In this document: piece after piece, positions 11,761 through 21,689 of the stretch
How the letters are laid out: the number at the start of each line of letters is the position of its first letter
Numbering within the stretch: the stretch's first letter is position 1
NCBI GenBank assembly: GCA_037179385.1
Contig: CM074185.1
Span: 49,107,000 to 49,170,999 of the forward strand
Direction: 5' to 3'
From: Holothuria scabra
Taxonomy: Eukaryota > Echinodermata > Holothuroidea > Aspidochirotida > Holothuriidae
DNA: 64,000 bases
Program-made: the position numbers and the translations under genes
The notes under the pieces: model-generated
The model's input: only the letters and a program-made list of their open reading frames with translations
Database searches by the model: none
Told to the model about the DNA's origin: nothing

Positions 11761-12600
11761 CAAAAGCTGATAAGCTAACAAGGAAGATGCGAGCACTGTA
11801 CAAAATTTCAATAGGGTTCAATTTATACTTAGAGATAAGAGTGGCAAAACTACTCAAGAATCACCAAGCCTGAAAGAGTGCATATTGAGAAAAAATGTCA
11901 AGATTCCTTTTGAGGTGAATGTGGTTAAGGCCCATGTGTTTGTTTAGGGACCTCTGATTCAGCAACACGGAAGGATTCAGTTAGAGAAAGCAGGATGGAA
12001 GGAAACATTCATTTATGGTACAATTCATTAGCACTCGATGGGATACTGGTTTCTAAAAACGAACACTTCTACCAGAGACCTAGTATTTAAACGCATTGGA
12101 TTGCACGACCTGTATGTGTTCATCACGGTGAGCAGGGTGGTTCCTGTTCCTAGTTTAATGAAGTATTGGCCTATTGGACGGCAATGCAAGCAGTGACGCA
12201 TGCGTATGAGTTTTGAGTAACATGTTCGTTATTGTGCGAAGTGCATACATCTTTCCCCGTCTGGGCAAAGAGAGGCAAGCTTTGTCAGAAAACAAACAAA
12301 CAAACCTGCATAAGGCAGACAACTGTAGCAGGGTGTTTACAATTTCATGGTTAAAGTTGCTGTTGCAAAGTAACTTTAAACAATATGTAATACAAGCAAG
12401 AAATCTTTCAGTTTCGACAATACGACCATGCCGTGGATGTTCAACAACACGTAGAGGCTAAACTATGTTGCGGCTGCTCAAACCTTCAGTTTGGCATTAT
12501 TTGAAAATGATATGTTAAAGATTGTTTGGCAACCCGAACATTTTCTTTTATTTGTGTTCGGAAGATAAAAATGTCAAGGACCACAAAAGGCTGCAGAATG
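11760..12600. other. No recognised element apart from a possible stray satellite unit
   Basis: The segment 12230-12290 (GTGCATACATC, GGGCAAAGAGAGGCAAGC) resembles one unit of the array at 10960-11760. Otherwise I see no repeat, exon or RNA gene. Confidence 0.4.
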
Positions 12601-12838
12601 TCAAAAATTTGGGAGGGGGCAAAGTCGGGGCAAAGGTTTTTATCGGAGGGAAAATGTTCTGGCGCAGCGGGAAATCTAACCCACACCGCCTGTTTCGCGG
12701 GGGTGGAGGCTCTGGACAGGTGCATTAATTTGTTTCTGTTAACCCAACTCCTAACCTTACTTTGGAGAAAGTGGGGGGGGGGGGGTAGGAAATCTGGGGG
12801 GAATGCCCTTTATGCCCCACCATAGCGTCGCCACTATC
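12600..12838. repeat. G-rich dispersed repeat shared with 62585-62780
   Basis: Both copies contain GTTAACCCA(A)CTCCTAA, a G-rich purine tract, GGAAA, AATGCCC, a CCCC(A/T)CC segment and a TAG-GTCGCCACT / TAGTGCTGTCACT end, in the same order. The present copy has a run of 14 G near 12772. The end CGTCGCCACT resembles the GCCACTG ends of other DNA elements in the window. Confidence 0.45.
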
Positions 12839-12839
12839 A

Positions 12840-13930
12840 GGTACTCGAAGAGGTCTCAACCTGTCACTTATATCTCCCCAGGAATGTCGAAATTTTGCTC
12901 AAATCTTCGTAAATAATCATTGTCAAATAATGCACCAAATGTAAATGAGGTGTCGTGTACATGATTTCTAGTGTTAAATATGCTAATATTTTTTCAAGAT
13001 AAACTACATTGTGTTGATATTTTGATTTAGATCAGTAAAATAAAAAAAGAAAGCATGGAAAAATATTGGAGCAAACCTGGCAAAGAAGTTCGTTTTGTTA
13101 AAACAATGTAAACGATCAACTGGAAAAAAGATAACCCTTTTGAAGGGTTCCGCCAACAAGCACGTGGCACAGGAAAATATTGAGTACGGCATACCTTTCC
13201 GATAATGATTGAGGTCTACTTCACAGTGAATTACAGTTTAATTAAATAAAAATTATGAAAACTAAATTGAACAAGATTTCATTTCGACCTGACTTGATAT
13301 TTGGTAAATTGACATTGCGCTCTGATTACAGGCTAACTTGTTCTGCAAACCAGGCCGACTAACTTGAATGTCAGCCATGATTTTGAGTTAAAAACAAACC
13401 GGATCTAGATTTATGCTTGTCTGTTTATATTATATTGTACAGCATGATATAGTAGAATGTTTTTTTGAGAACGTGACAAAAATTTGAAAGAGCAAGGGGC
13501 TGAAGAAATAGTGCTCCCCGCCGGGAAAAAAGGGTTCAAGTAGGCGGCCGCCACCACTCTTGCGCATTGAGTTGTACAAACATTTGTTTGCATCTTTTTG
13601 AAAACATTAAGTTTAAGGAAAACGAAAATGTTTCTGCAGGCTTACTCTTGAAGAGCAACATGATCGTTGCACTAAACTATTTAGATATAAAGAAAGGTTA
13701 TGAATGCCCTTACATTTCTTATTTGCACAGGTTTATACAATTATAATGATGTCATTCAAAATATTGTAAAAACACTCATTTTTATAACGTGCCAAGTTCT
13801 TAGTTGTTAATTTCGTCAACAAAGCTTTCCGTTTGTAAGGATTTGTGATAGCAGATTACAACCACAAATAAATCATGTAAATCAGACAGTGTAGATCTGA
13901 ATATTCTGAAGGCTGTTTTGGTAATATTTT
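12840..13930. other. No recognised element
   Basis: A GC-rich patch at 13515-13560 (GGCGGCCGCC) sits in otherwise AT-rich DNA. If the minus-strand exon at 13942-14059 is real, this would be its first intron. No second exon was recognised. Confidence 0.4.
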
Positions 13931-13941
13931 ACGGTACGTAC

Positions 13942-14059
13942 TTGAGTTCTTCCGCTTGGAAGGTGATATTTCCTGGCAAACACGTTGAGAGTGGGTGGCT
14001 GTGGATATGCTCAATGTGCCGAGATCAACGGAGAAGGCTGCAGCGTCGACAGGTGACAT
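13942..14059 (-). CDS. Possible first coding exon, unknown protein
   Basis: On the minus strand an ATG at 14059 with A at -3 opens a frame beginning MSPVDAAAFSVDLGTLSIST, rich in Ser and Ala with a Lys/Arg patch (SPSKRKNSS) near the end. The frame reaches a consensus 5' splice site, CAA|GTACGT, after 118 bases (phase 1). Beyond it the frame continues only into AT-rich sequence. I do not recognise a family, signal peptide or domain. The start context and donor are good, but such a combination can arise by chance in 64 kb. Confidence 0.25.
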
Positions 14060-14737
14060 TGTTTTTGATCATTAAGAGATAGACGCAGGAGTCAATTAAA
14101 AGGTTATTTGACATTTCGGATAATCATCAACGATGGATCATTCACACTTTTCGTTTTTGCACGATCCTTTTGCCCACATTAAGGTGAGGTTCAAACCACT
14201 TAAAAAGCTAAACGCATTGTTAAATCTGAGGGGATATTCTGACAAGAAATCAATCCAGTTAAGTTGATTTTATGCGTTTGCGAGCTCGAGTTTGTAAATT
14301 CGTTTTCTACTGAAGAAGAGCAGTCAGATTAAATGACCGTGTTCAAACTATACCCACACAGCTGCATGTCTGCGTTGCCTTGTAATAAAAATAAGATATA
14401 AGTTTCATCCTTGTATTTACAAATAAGGTCTAAACGGACAAAGTACAAATAGAGGCGAAGTCGTCAAAAAGCTAGTCTCTCTGAGTTCTTTTCTTCAATA
14501 AGCTTGTTTGGTCATTTAATATGGGGACTGTGCATGTACGCAAATCCTTTACATTTTTGAAACAAAAGTATTCCGCACCTTAAACACGTCTTCCAAAATT
14601 TGATTCTTTTTGAAAATTTTTTCAACTCATTCCTTCTAAATTAATCCAAAATAAATTGTTGTGCACAATGGTATCTGTCAAGATCATGGTCCCAAGTTGT
14701 CTTTTGTTGTAAAACAAATTTAATATGCCATTAAACA

Positions 14738-14910
14738 GCGGTGGCGGAACCGAGAGGTGGCATAGTTGTGCTCAGTCTGCAATGAAAAATTAAAGGGCTA
14801 AGTCCCAATATCTGCCGAGTGCTCCAAGAAGTGGGCCCCTTGGGGGGGGGGGCGAATTTGAGTGCTAAGTTTTTTTTTCTTTTTGGTAATCGGTCCAACG
14901 CATGTACGGC
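14738..14910 (+). mobile_element. Family H element, copy 2 (left end)
   Basis: GCGGTGGCGGAACCGAGAGGTGG, GCTCAGTCTGCAATGAAAAA and GGGCTAAGTCCC match the left part of the element at 7130. A G-run (14840-14849) and a T-run follow, then GCATGTACGGC, which may be the decayed core. The right end is unclear. Confidence 0.5.
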
Positions 14911-15354
14911 TTTGAACATCCTGGAAGTGACGTTTACGGTCAGCTAATGTGTTTTTATATGAATTATTTTCTTGCACGCTTTGTTCCAACACATAATGGA
15001 GATCCACCTTAAAAGTCCCGCTCACAATATTATTTCAGCCTCTTTGCATCTCTGTAAAATACAGAATCTAACGAGGCCCTAATTTTTCTTCGGTTGGACT
15101 GAACACTCCGATATTTATGGTTAGTGATACATTCACGCAACACATGTCTTTTCTTGCTATGGAAACAAGCGAACGGGGAGCTCTTTGTGCTGATCTTGAT
15201 TTGCGTTCCCCATGGGTAGTCTCCCTGGCAATTCTTTGCAGCAACAATTTGACGAACTCGCGCATTTGGTAGCTACGGTCAAGATAAAAAGGGGCAAAAA
15301 TTCCCTTCCTGATTTTTGGACGAAGTAGAATGGTAAGTGTATTCATATTCGTTG

Positions 15355-15470
15355 CAGTGGCGTAGCCACGGGGGGCCTGGGCGGCCTAGCCCCCCCCCCC
15401 GCAGATTTTCTCCAGCCCCCCCCCCCCAGATTTTTTTGCCTCCTGATAAAGTAATTGAGAAAAAATAAAA
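15355..15470 (+). mobile_element. CAGTGGCGTAGCC-type transposon end with poly-C tracts
   Basis: CAGTGGCGTAGCCACGGGGG is the characteristic outer end of many invertebrate DNA transposons; hAT-like elements commonly start CAGNG. Two C-runs with AGATTTT segments follow (15391-15403, 15416-15427). The opposite end was not located. The reverse complement of this end (GCTACGCCACTG) closes elements at 17137, 24152 and 47425. Confidence 0.45.
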
Positions 15471-15832
15471 TATATAACGGAAATACACTTTGAAGTATTT
15501 CCTTCAAAAACAGTAAATAAATAAAATGTGTAAGAATCAAGAAAACATGCATGAATGTGTGTAAAACACATTTTGTGTGCACGTATGAAATCAAGTAATA
15601 ACTTCAAAATTATAACTTTTACTAAATTATATACCTTATACAATCTGTACTGTCGTTTATTGCATTACACTTCGAAGATGAAACGAACGTTTCGACGGCA
15701 AACTCGATTTTGACTTTGTTAGGTTAAGACCCTTTCTGCATTTCGAATGGCTGGTTGATTTACTGAAAACAAGGCAATCATACACTGGAGACCATTGTTA
15801 CACGACCATTACTATTCTTTATCATACACATA

Positions 15833-16153
15833 ATATGCCTTAAAGACCCTGCTCTCTTACCCCAAACAATACCAATTCTCCTTAAGTTCTTACTTAACCT
15901 TCTCCCACAATTGTCCGTCTGAAATTCATCCTTATACAGAGACAATCTCAGTTGATTTCTTTGAGTCGAGTATAGAAAAGTTCAATGTTTACAAACAAAA
16001 CACTCTCAGTACAGTTCATACTGTGTAATTCAAGCTTTGGTACTCTGCATTGTTTGAATTAGCTGTAAATCAAGGAGCTGAGTGAATGGAGAATTTCAGT
16101 ACAGCCCTACCAAAATTGTGGTTTGGGGTGAGAGGATTGGCCCTTTAAGGGTA
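15833..16153. mobile_element. MITE family C, copy 1 (~320 bp)
   Basis: The left end runs AATATGCCTTAAAG ... CTCTCTTACCCCAAACA. The right end is its inverse, GTTTGGGGTGAGAGGATTGG then CCCTTTAAGG. Interior landmarks (TCTCCCACAATTGTC, GAGACAATCTCAG, ACACTCTCAGTACAGTTCA, CATTGTTTGAAT) recur in copies at 24547, 30583 (inverted) and 42181 (inverted). No coding frame. Confidence 0.75.
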
Positions 16154-16924
16154 AGGTACTGCCTTCGAATAATTCTTCCCATCCATCCTAAACAAGTAAG
16201 CCTATGACGTGCCTCACTCCTTTCCATGAAAAGTGCCACTGTAGAACGATTTTTTCGACAAGTCCTCTTTTTACTAGTTGGCACTGGCGTCCGGGCGGAC
16301 TTGTAAAATGTCCCAAGGTCCGCATTTCATGTGTTCCCCGAAAGATCCATTCTTCCGCTTTGCAGTTTAAATATTTTGAGAGATTTACTCGTGGTATTTT
16401 AATTTTGACTACGTAATGTACCGATGACTGAACAAATACTGCACCATTTTGCATTTAAACACCACTGAAAACCGGAAAACATTGTTTCTTTGGTAGTTAG
16501 TATGTCATTTGCAAAACTCTACAATGACTAAAAATTAGTATTTTGAAAATTTTCATGCTCCCCAAATAGGAAAATCCTAAAACGTAGGCCAGTAATCAGT
16601 TTAAAGTTTTGCCAAACATAGTACCATTTTGCATCTAGCAAATCTAACGCAAAGAAATTTTCTCAGATGGGACACAACTAATTTTGGTTTTCCTATTGAA
16701 ACTGAAATCTATTCAAATATTGCCGCATTTGCGATCTACGTTCTCCTGAATGTCACAATTTTTCCCAAGAAAAAGGGAGATACCGGTTCCCTTTAGTCTC
16801 ATCCCCCAGGCCATGGCACAGATCAGAAATGCCCAGGTTTTGGGTCCTTAAAAAGTGTTTGTATTATCATTTTTCATAGATTGATTTTTTATTCACACTT
16901 TTCGAAAAGTGGCTGACCTGAGAT

Positions 16925-17137
16925 TCGTATTTAAGGGCTGGGTGCATCCAGCTTAAAACATGTGGGAAGTACCGTTTCCAGCCATCTGAAGGGTTTGTAC
17001 AACCCAAAATCTTCTTGTACGCTCCGCGCCAACCGATGGTGTCGCTCCGCTTAGATAGTCTTGCCGCGCCTGACCCTCGGAGGTACCTCCCCCCACTTGA
17101 TACCAAGGCCCCCCAAAAATTCAATCCTGGCTAGGCC
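16925..17137 (+). mobile_element. Family H element, copy with core and right end
   Basis: The copy holds CCGTTTCCAGCCATCTGAAGG, then TTGTACGCTCCGCGCCAAC and CGATGGTGTCGCTCCGCTTA. C-rich tracts follow, and the end is CCTGGCTAGGCCACTG at 17122-17137. It is the best-preserved right end of this family in the window. The core contains two GCTCCGC words 26 bases apart. Confidence 0.6.
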
Positions 17138-17259
17138 ACTGATTCGCTGTGTTTGTTGTGTGTGTTTCTGTTTATGGTATGATGGGGTATGATGGGGAGG
17201 AGTGCATATGTTTCTGTCTTTATCGCTATATCACAGGATAGATCGATGACCCTCTAAAC

Positions 17260-17731
17260 ATGATATCTCAAGGAGGGAAGCGCGAATGCTTTGATCACGT
17301 AGAAAGTGGACACGTCATTATAAGATTGAAGATGTATCCTGCTGGTTTTGGTATGCGGAATGTAAATATTTATGCACCTATGAATATAGACCTCATGCAT
17401 GTGATATCATGGAACATCAATATTACCCCTTGAAAGAACACGTGTGTCACTGAAAGTTACACCGGCGAAACAAATGCACGTAACTGGTTCAATCGGTTCT
17501 TCGTTTCAATCAGATACACACGCGGGGCAATTTTTTACTGAAGTGCAGACACTTGGTCTTTTGTTTTCCTACCATAGAAACTTCAGTTTTACGTTACTGC
17601 ATTCGGTCTATACCTATACATCCCCGCAACATTTAAAATACTCGACCCAACTTGATCCAACACCAAAGGAGAGTAATAGTTGCCATTTGACTCCCCACGT
17701 GTTTAGTAAGTATAAAAACATTCGGTATTAA
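17260..17731 (+). CDS. Cluster of overlapping open frames, unknown protein; weak exon candidate
   Basis: Two open frames follow each other. The first starts at ATG 17260 (MISQGGKRECFDHVESGHV...) and stops at 17433. A different frame is open from 17405 to 17731, about 108 codons, and is rich in Ser/Thr/Tyr. Within the second frame a consensus 5' splice site, TTTA|GTAAGT, lies at 17704/17705, and AAAG at 17436 could be an acceptor. Local GC is higher than in the flanks. A third frame is open from 17739 into the Harbinger-like element. No domain is recognised, no codon statistics could be run, and chance is a serious alternative. Confidence 0.2.
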
Positions 17732-18010
17732 CACTACTGTGTGGTTTTCCGTAAAGCACTCGTACCGAAAAACAGTTTCAACTCTCGATTATCAAGACAT
17801 GAGTTTCGCCATACTTGATGCAAGACGAAAATCGATCAGTTGTTTGGTGACGTACAACCGTTACCGACAAAACGCTGCCGACTTTAATACATATCAAACA
17901 CTTTCAAAGAATGTTGAGTGTGCCATTGAGCTCATAGCACAAGTACCTGCGGTAGGACAGAGACTTAAGCCTGGCGCACACTGTATGACTTTGCACATCG
18001 CAGCTCAACT

Positions 18011-18302
18011 CGTCCCCTTTCTGGCGTACTGACGAATCGCAAAATCAAGAACTTCATGAATCTGTGGATCTCGTGTTTCACATAGTGACGAATGTTGTCT
18101 TATTTGGAGAATTTTCACTATATTCATCGCTTTTATGTTTGGAATTGTAGAAAATAATATATTTTACAAAGTCGTTGCAATTTTAAGGCTGAGGTGAACA
18201 GATTACGACAAAAAATGCATTCGTCACTACGCCAAAATTGCCAAATTTGATCATTCGTCACTATGCCAATTTGCGATTCGTCAGTACGCCAGAAAGGGGA
18301 CG
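18011..18302. mobile_element. 292-bp nested MITE with 33-bp perfect terminal inverted repeats
   Basis: Positions 18011-18043 are exactly the inverse complement of 18270-18302, beginning CGTCCCCTTTCTGGCG. The 4-bp AACT occurs on both sides (18007-18010 and 18303-18306), and the sister Harbinger-like copy at 30907 has only one such site at the same place, so this is an insertion. Inside the right half, ATTCGTCACTACGCC-like units repeat three times (18219, 18253, 18276), the last within the terminal repeat. A 4-bp duplication fits few superfamilies (for example Sola, Chapaev or Academ); I do not assign one. Confidence 0.85.
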
Positions 18303-18568
18303 AACTAAACCGTCGTGACCTAGTTTTGAATCGTCGTTACGATTTTTAGTCGACCGACAGGGCCAAGAACACTATACGACTGGCTATCGCGCATTGTCAG
18401 TCGAACGATTACACGGGCACAATACTGCTATACATATTACGGTACAACAACACAGAACTTCATACAGTTTGCAGCAGTACTATACCTCCAGTGTGTAGCT
18501 GGCGCACTAGGCCTATGCAAGTTTACAGCTAACCAATGATGTCGACTGCCTCGGCAATCTCTTCAACT

Positions 18569-18588
18569 GTTTTTTTTTTTTTTTTTTC
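18569..18588. repeat. Poly-T tract
   Basis: A run of about 18 T inside the Harbinger-like copy at 17968. The sister copy at 30907 lacks it, so it expanded after the copies separated. Confidence 0.7.
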
Positions 18589-19189
18589 CCAAGCATTCCT
18601 CTAGAAAGAGCTTTTGCTTCCATAGCTATTAAGAACAGGCCGTTGCTCTCACATTTCTATTTCTACGAGTTTGTCTTATCTCTACTCGCCGTACTCGGTC
18701 CATATATCCATTTTTTCAACTGAATATTCACTCAAAGGTACGTCAAAAGTTGTCACGGGGACAAGCATCAGACAAATCTCACCGTATTTATATCACGTGC
18801 ATATAAATCAGTAATTTTGATTGGTCAGATTTTTCAGTCACTTGCGACTGTCGCCGTACAGAGTCGGGAAGAACCAACATGTTCGTTCCGACTGAAGGCG
18901 ATGCGACTTAAAACTGGTCCTAAAACTGTCAGTCGCAGTCGTTATCTCACGCACATTACACGACTGTTGGAGATCCGACGATCGAGTTGAGTTGCAACGC
19001 GCAGAGTCGTAAAATAAGGCTAGCCTTATTTCTCGAACTCAAAAGGGGTTTAAAATGTTACGCATCCAGTATAGTCCAGTCAATATGTGACTTGACCTGG
19101 AAATAAATTGCTACAGGAATGATTACAACTGTAATGGGTTCATGAAACTCCCCTTTATAACATATTTAAAATCCGCAAAAATGGCAATT

Positions 19190-19990
19190 AGGGGAAAACT
19201 GTCAAATTTGCTTAATTATGCAAATTAGTATCCGCCATTAGCCAAATATTGAAAATTAAGGATAACTTTGCATCAAATGGTGCTATTGTATCAAAAGTGG
19301 TGTCTATACCCACGTTTTGATGTTCAAGAAATTCAATGATGATGATAAGATCTTACCATGGGTATTACGTAACACGAATTATGCAAATTAGTTTCAACCA
19401 CAAGCTAAAAATAGAAAATTAAGGATAACTTTTCATCGAATTCTGCTACTGTGTCAAAAGTGATGTAATATCCATTTTTCGATGGTCAATGAATTCAATG
19501 ATGATAATTTGACCTTACCATGGGTTAGTATCCGCCCTTAGCTAAAAATACTGTAGAAAATTACCGATAACTTAACATCAAATTGTGCTATTGTATCAAA
19601 GGTAAAGTCAATACCGATGGGTTGATGGTCAGGGAATTCAATGATGATGATACCAACTTACCATGGGTATTACCTAACACGCATTATGTAAATTAGTATC
19701 CGCCATTAGCCAAAAATTGAGAACAATGGATAACTTTGCATTAAATTGTGCGGTCGTATTAAAAGTGGTATACACACCCATGCTTTGGTTGTCATGGAAT
19801 TCAGTAATAGTGATACGAACTTACTATCAGTATTATGTAACACAGATGCTGATGAGCATACACCATTGCATTTTGGTCAAAACATTTTCCTTACTTGTAC
19901 TTAATTGGTAATCAAGTGAAGTTAATATTGGTTTCCATGTTTTGAAAGTCAAGCAATTCAATGTTCACAGTACATTCACATCTCCTAGCT
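19190..19990. repeat. ~163-bp tandem repeat, four clear units plus a partial
   Basis: Each unit contains ATTATGCAAATTAGTATCCGC, CATTAGCCAAAAATTGA, GGATAACTTTGCATCAAATT, a GCTATTGTATCAAAAGTGG segment, GGTCA-GGAATTCAATGATGATGAT and CTTACCATGGGTATTA. The landmark GGATAAC lies at 19260, 19423, 19564 (as CCGATAAC) and 19728. Spacings of 163, 141 and 164 show a small deletion in the third unit. A decayed fifth unit is visible at 19870-19970. Units are about 75-80% alike by eye. There is no sustained open frame. Confidence 0.8.
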
Positions 19991-20969
19991 AACTCAAGTA
20001 TGAAAACTTTATACTAAATTGGCCATATATTGCCAGGTAGATGATAGGTAGATGAACCACTTTCAACAGTCTTGTTCATCAAGGGACTTAAAGGTACTTA
20101 AAAGAATTATTTCTGTTTTGTCATTTGCAGCCACCACAAAGAGCAGCACATCTTTATTACACAAGCATCGCGTTGAAATATTCATGTCGTACAGCTGTCA
20201 CAAACCTTAGATAACATGAATAAACAACCTGTTTAGTTGGAGAAAGTCTCTCTTTCCGACATACTGTTTGAAAACGAAGTCAATTGGGTGGGTTTCCCTT
20301 GTTCACGAGGTGCGCTGCAAAAGTGTTCCTTCATCAGAAACGCGTAGTAACATTTCTACCGGTGCGAGTTTTAGACTGTAGGTACAATAATGAAAAAACC
20401 AGAGTGACTGAAGCATTCACTTCTAAGAAGGGCAGTGTGAAAGAAAGACTGTGCAACTTTTCCTTCAATACAAGATGATGGGGATTTTGAGGAAATCCAC
20501 CAAACAGAGAGAATGGGAGACAGTAAACTGCGCCTTTAATTTGTTCGTTGTACCAAGTTACCATGTTTTTTCTACAGGACATAGTCTGCATGCAAAATCC
20601 ACTTACATTTATCTCAAATGATTTAGTTTCCTGAAACAAATTCGAAAGTATCTAAAGAACTGTTTAGCAGCAAATCATGTCATTCGCCGAAGGTATTACT
20701 AGTGGGCGAAACTTTCTTTCGACTTAGTGATCAAAAATAGTGATGGAGGAGATGGTGGGAAACTAAGGGAGTAGGTTCACAGAATGACAATAATTGGTCT
20801 GGTAGTTGCCAAATCCCTCATGTGAAGGCGTTTATCATTGCGTGTGAGATCTAAACTGGGATCAAATCTGACTGAAGTGGTCAATATGAAGATTGCTGAG
20901 AATCCAGAATCATATTGAACACGGAAGACACTTTCATGGTCTTGCAACACTCTTGGGAATCTGAATCAG

Positions 20970-21558
20970 TTTGTCCAGATCCTTTCCTTGCCTTGTCGCG
21001 TGAATGGACTCACAGCCCATTACACTGTCAACATTGACAAAACAAAGGTTTTTAGTCAACGGATTTTAGATTCCCTTGTTGGCAAGAAAATAACAGACAC
21101 ACAGTTTATTTCCAACAGAAAATACACGATGAAATTTAGTGTTTCTTAAGTTGTGGCACGCTGGGTTTTTCACTTAGTACTAGTACTTTATTGTTCAGAC
21201 CGAGCACAGTAGCAATAGGTTTCTTTTTAAGGTCTTCGGAATGATATGACCAGGAGTCATGATCCTGACCTTCTGGCTACAAGTCAGATGCTCTAACCAC
21301 TAGGCCATGCAGTCAAATCAGGCTGTAACTCGTGCGTCATCTGTAACTTGAAGTCTATCACAGTTTATAGCGATGAAAAGATGCACATGGACCCTCAGTT
21401 CCCAGTCCTTGTCACAAATGTTTCAAAGGATAACCCTGGTATGTACTTGTAAGTTTTATACCATCCGCCTGTACTCCTCTACAGGACATAACTACCTAAG
21501 AGAGATGGAAAAACCCACATTGACAGATTCATTGTGTACGATTACTGGGAACGAAAGA
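20970..21558 (+). pseudogene. Immunoglobulin-like domain in two exon-like segments, with a frameshift
   Basis: Segment 1 (20970 to about 21138) follows an AG and reads QILSLPCRVNG at its start, the B-strand cysteine pattern of an Ig fold. It then has TVNIDKTKVF, a GKKITDTQF stretch and KYTMKF, where a weak GT donor at 21139 keeps phase 1. Segment 2 follows TATCACAG at 21363 in matching phase and reads YSDEKMHMDPQF, then VLVTNVSKDNPGMY, the E-F region with the D-x-G-x-Y motif. The cysteine that must follow lies two bases out of frame, in TCKFYTIRLYSSTGHNY, which continues to a stop at 21559-21561. Together they make one V- or I-type Ig domain of normal order. The intron carries a SINE (21195-21316). 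Receptor identity (for example interleukin-1-receptor-like) is speculation. The frameshift and weak donor suggest a pseudogene, unless they are sequence errors. Confidence 0.5.
21195..21316 (-). mobile_element. tRNA-derived SINE with a different head (copy S4)
   Basis: Read on the minus strand it begins GCATGGCCTAGTGGTTAGAGC (box A like), then a CTGACTTGTAGCCAG anticodon-arm-like segment and a decayed box B (GGATCATGACTCC). The body follows: TCATATCATTCCGAAGACCTT, AAAAAGAAACCTATTGC. This matches the TCATACCAAAGACT / AAATGGAACCTACTGC of the 32860 copy. The 3' part is missing. It lies in the intron of the Ig-like segment pair. Confidence 0.65.
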
Positions 21559-21689
21559 TGAGATTCTTTCTGGCTCTGTGCTTTGCGTTCCTGAGAAAGG
21601 AACACTTTTGTAGCACATTCAGTGGATCATGGTAGCCCATGCAAGCAACAACCCAGAGGGCAATTCCCTTTGAGACCCTCGTCCAAATT

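Larger units (their letters stand above)
17968..19025. mobile_element. Harbinger-like non-autonomous transposon, copy 1, interrupted by a nested element
   Basis: The left end AGCCTGGCGCACACTG...GCAGCTCAACTCG is mirrored by a right end CGAGTTGAGTTGCAACGC...GGCTAGCC, forming imperfect inverted repeats of about 47 bp. A 3-bp TTA flanks both ends (17965-17967 and 19026-19028), consistent with the TWA duplication of PIF/Harbinger. The second copy at 30907-31651 is colinear throughout. Here 296 extra bases at 18007-18302 split the left part (see the nested element). Without them the element is 762 bp. No transposase domain is recognisable. Confidence 0.7.
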
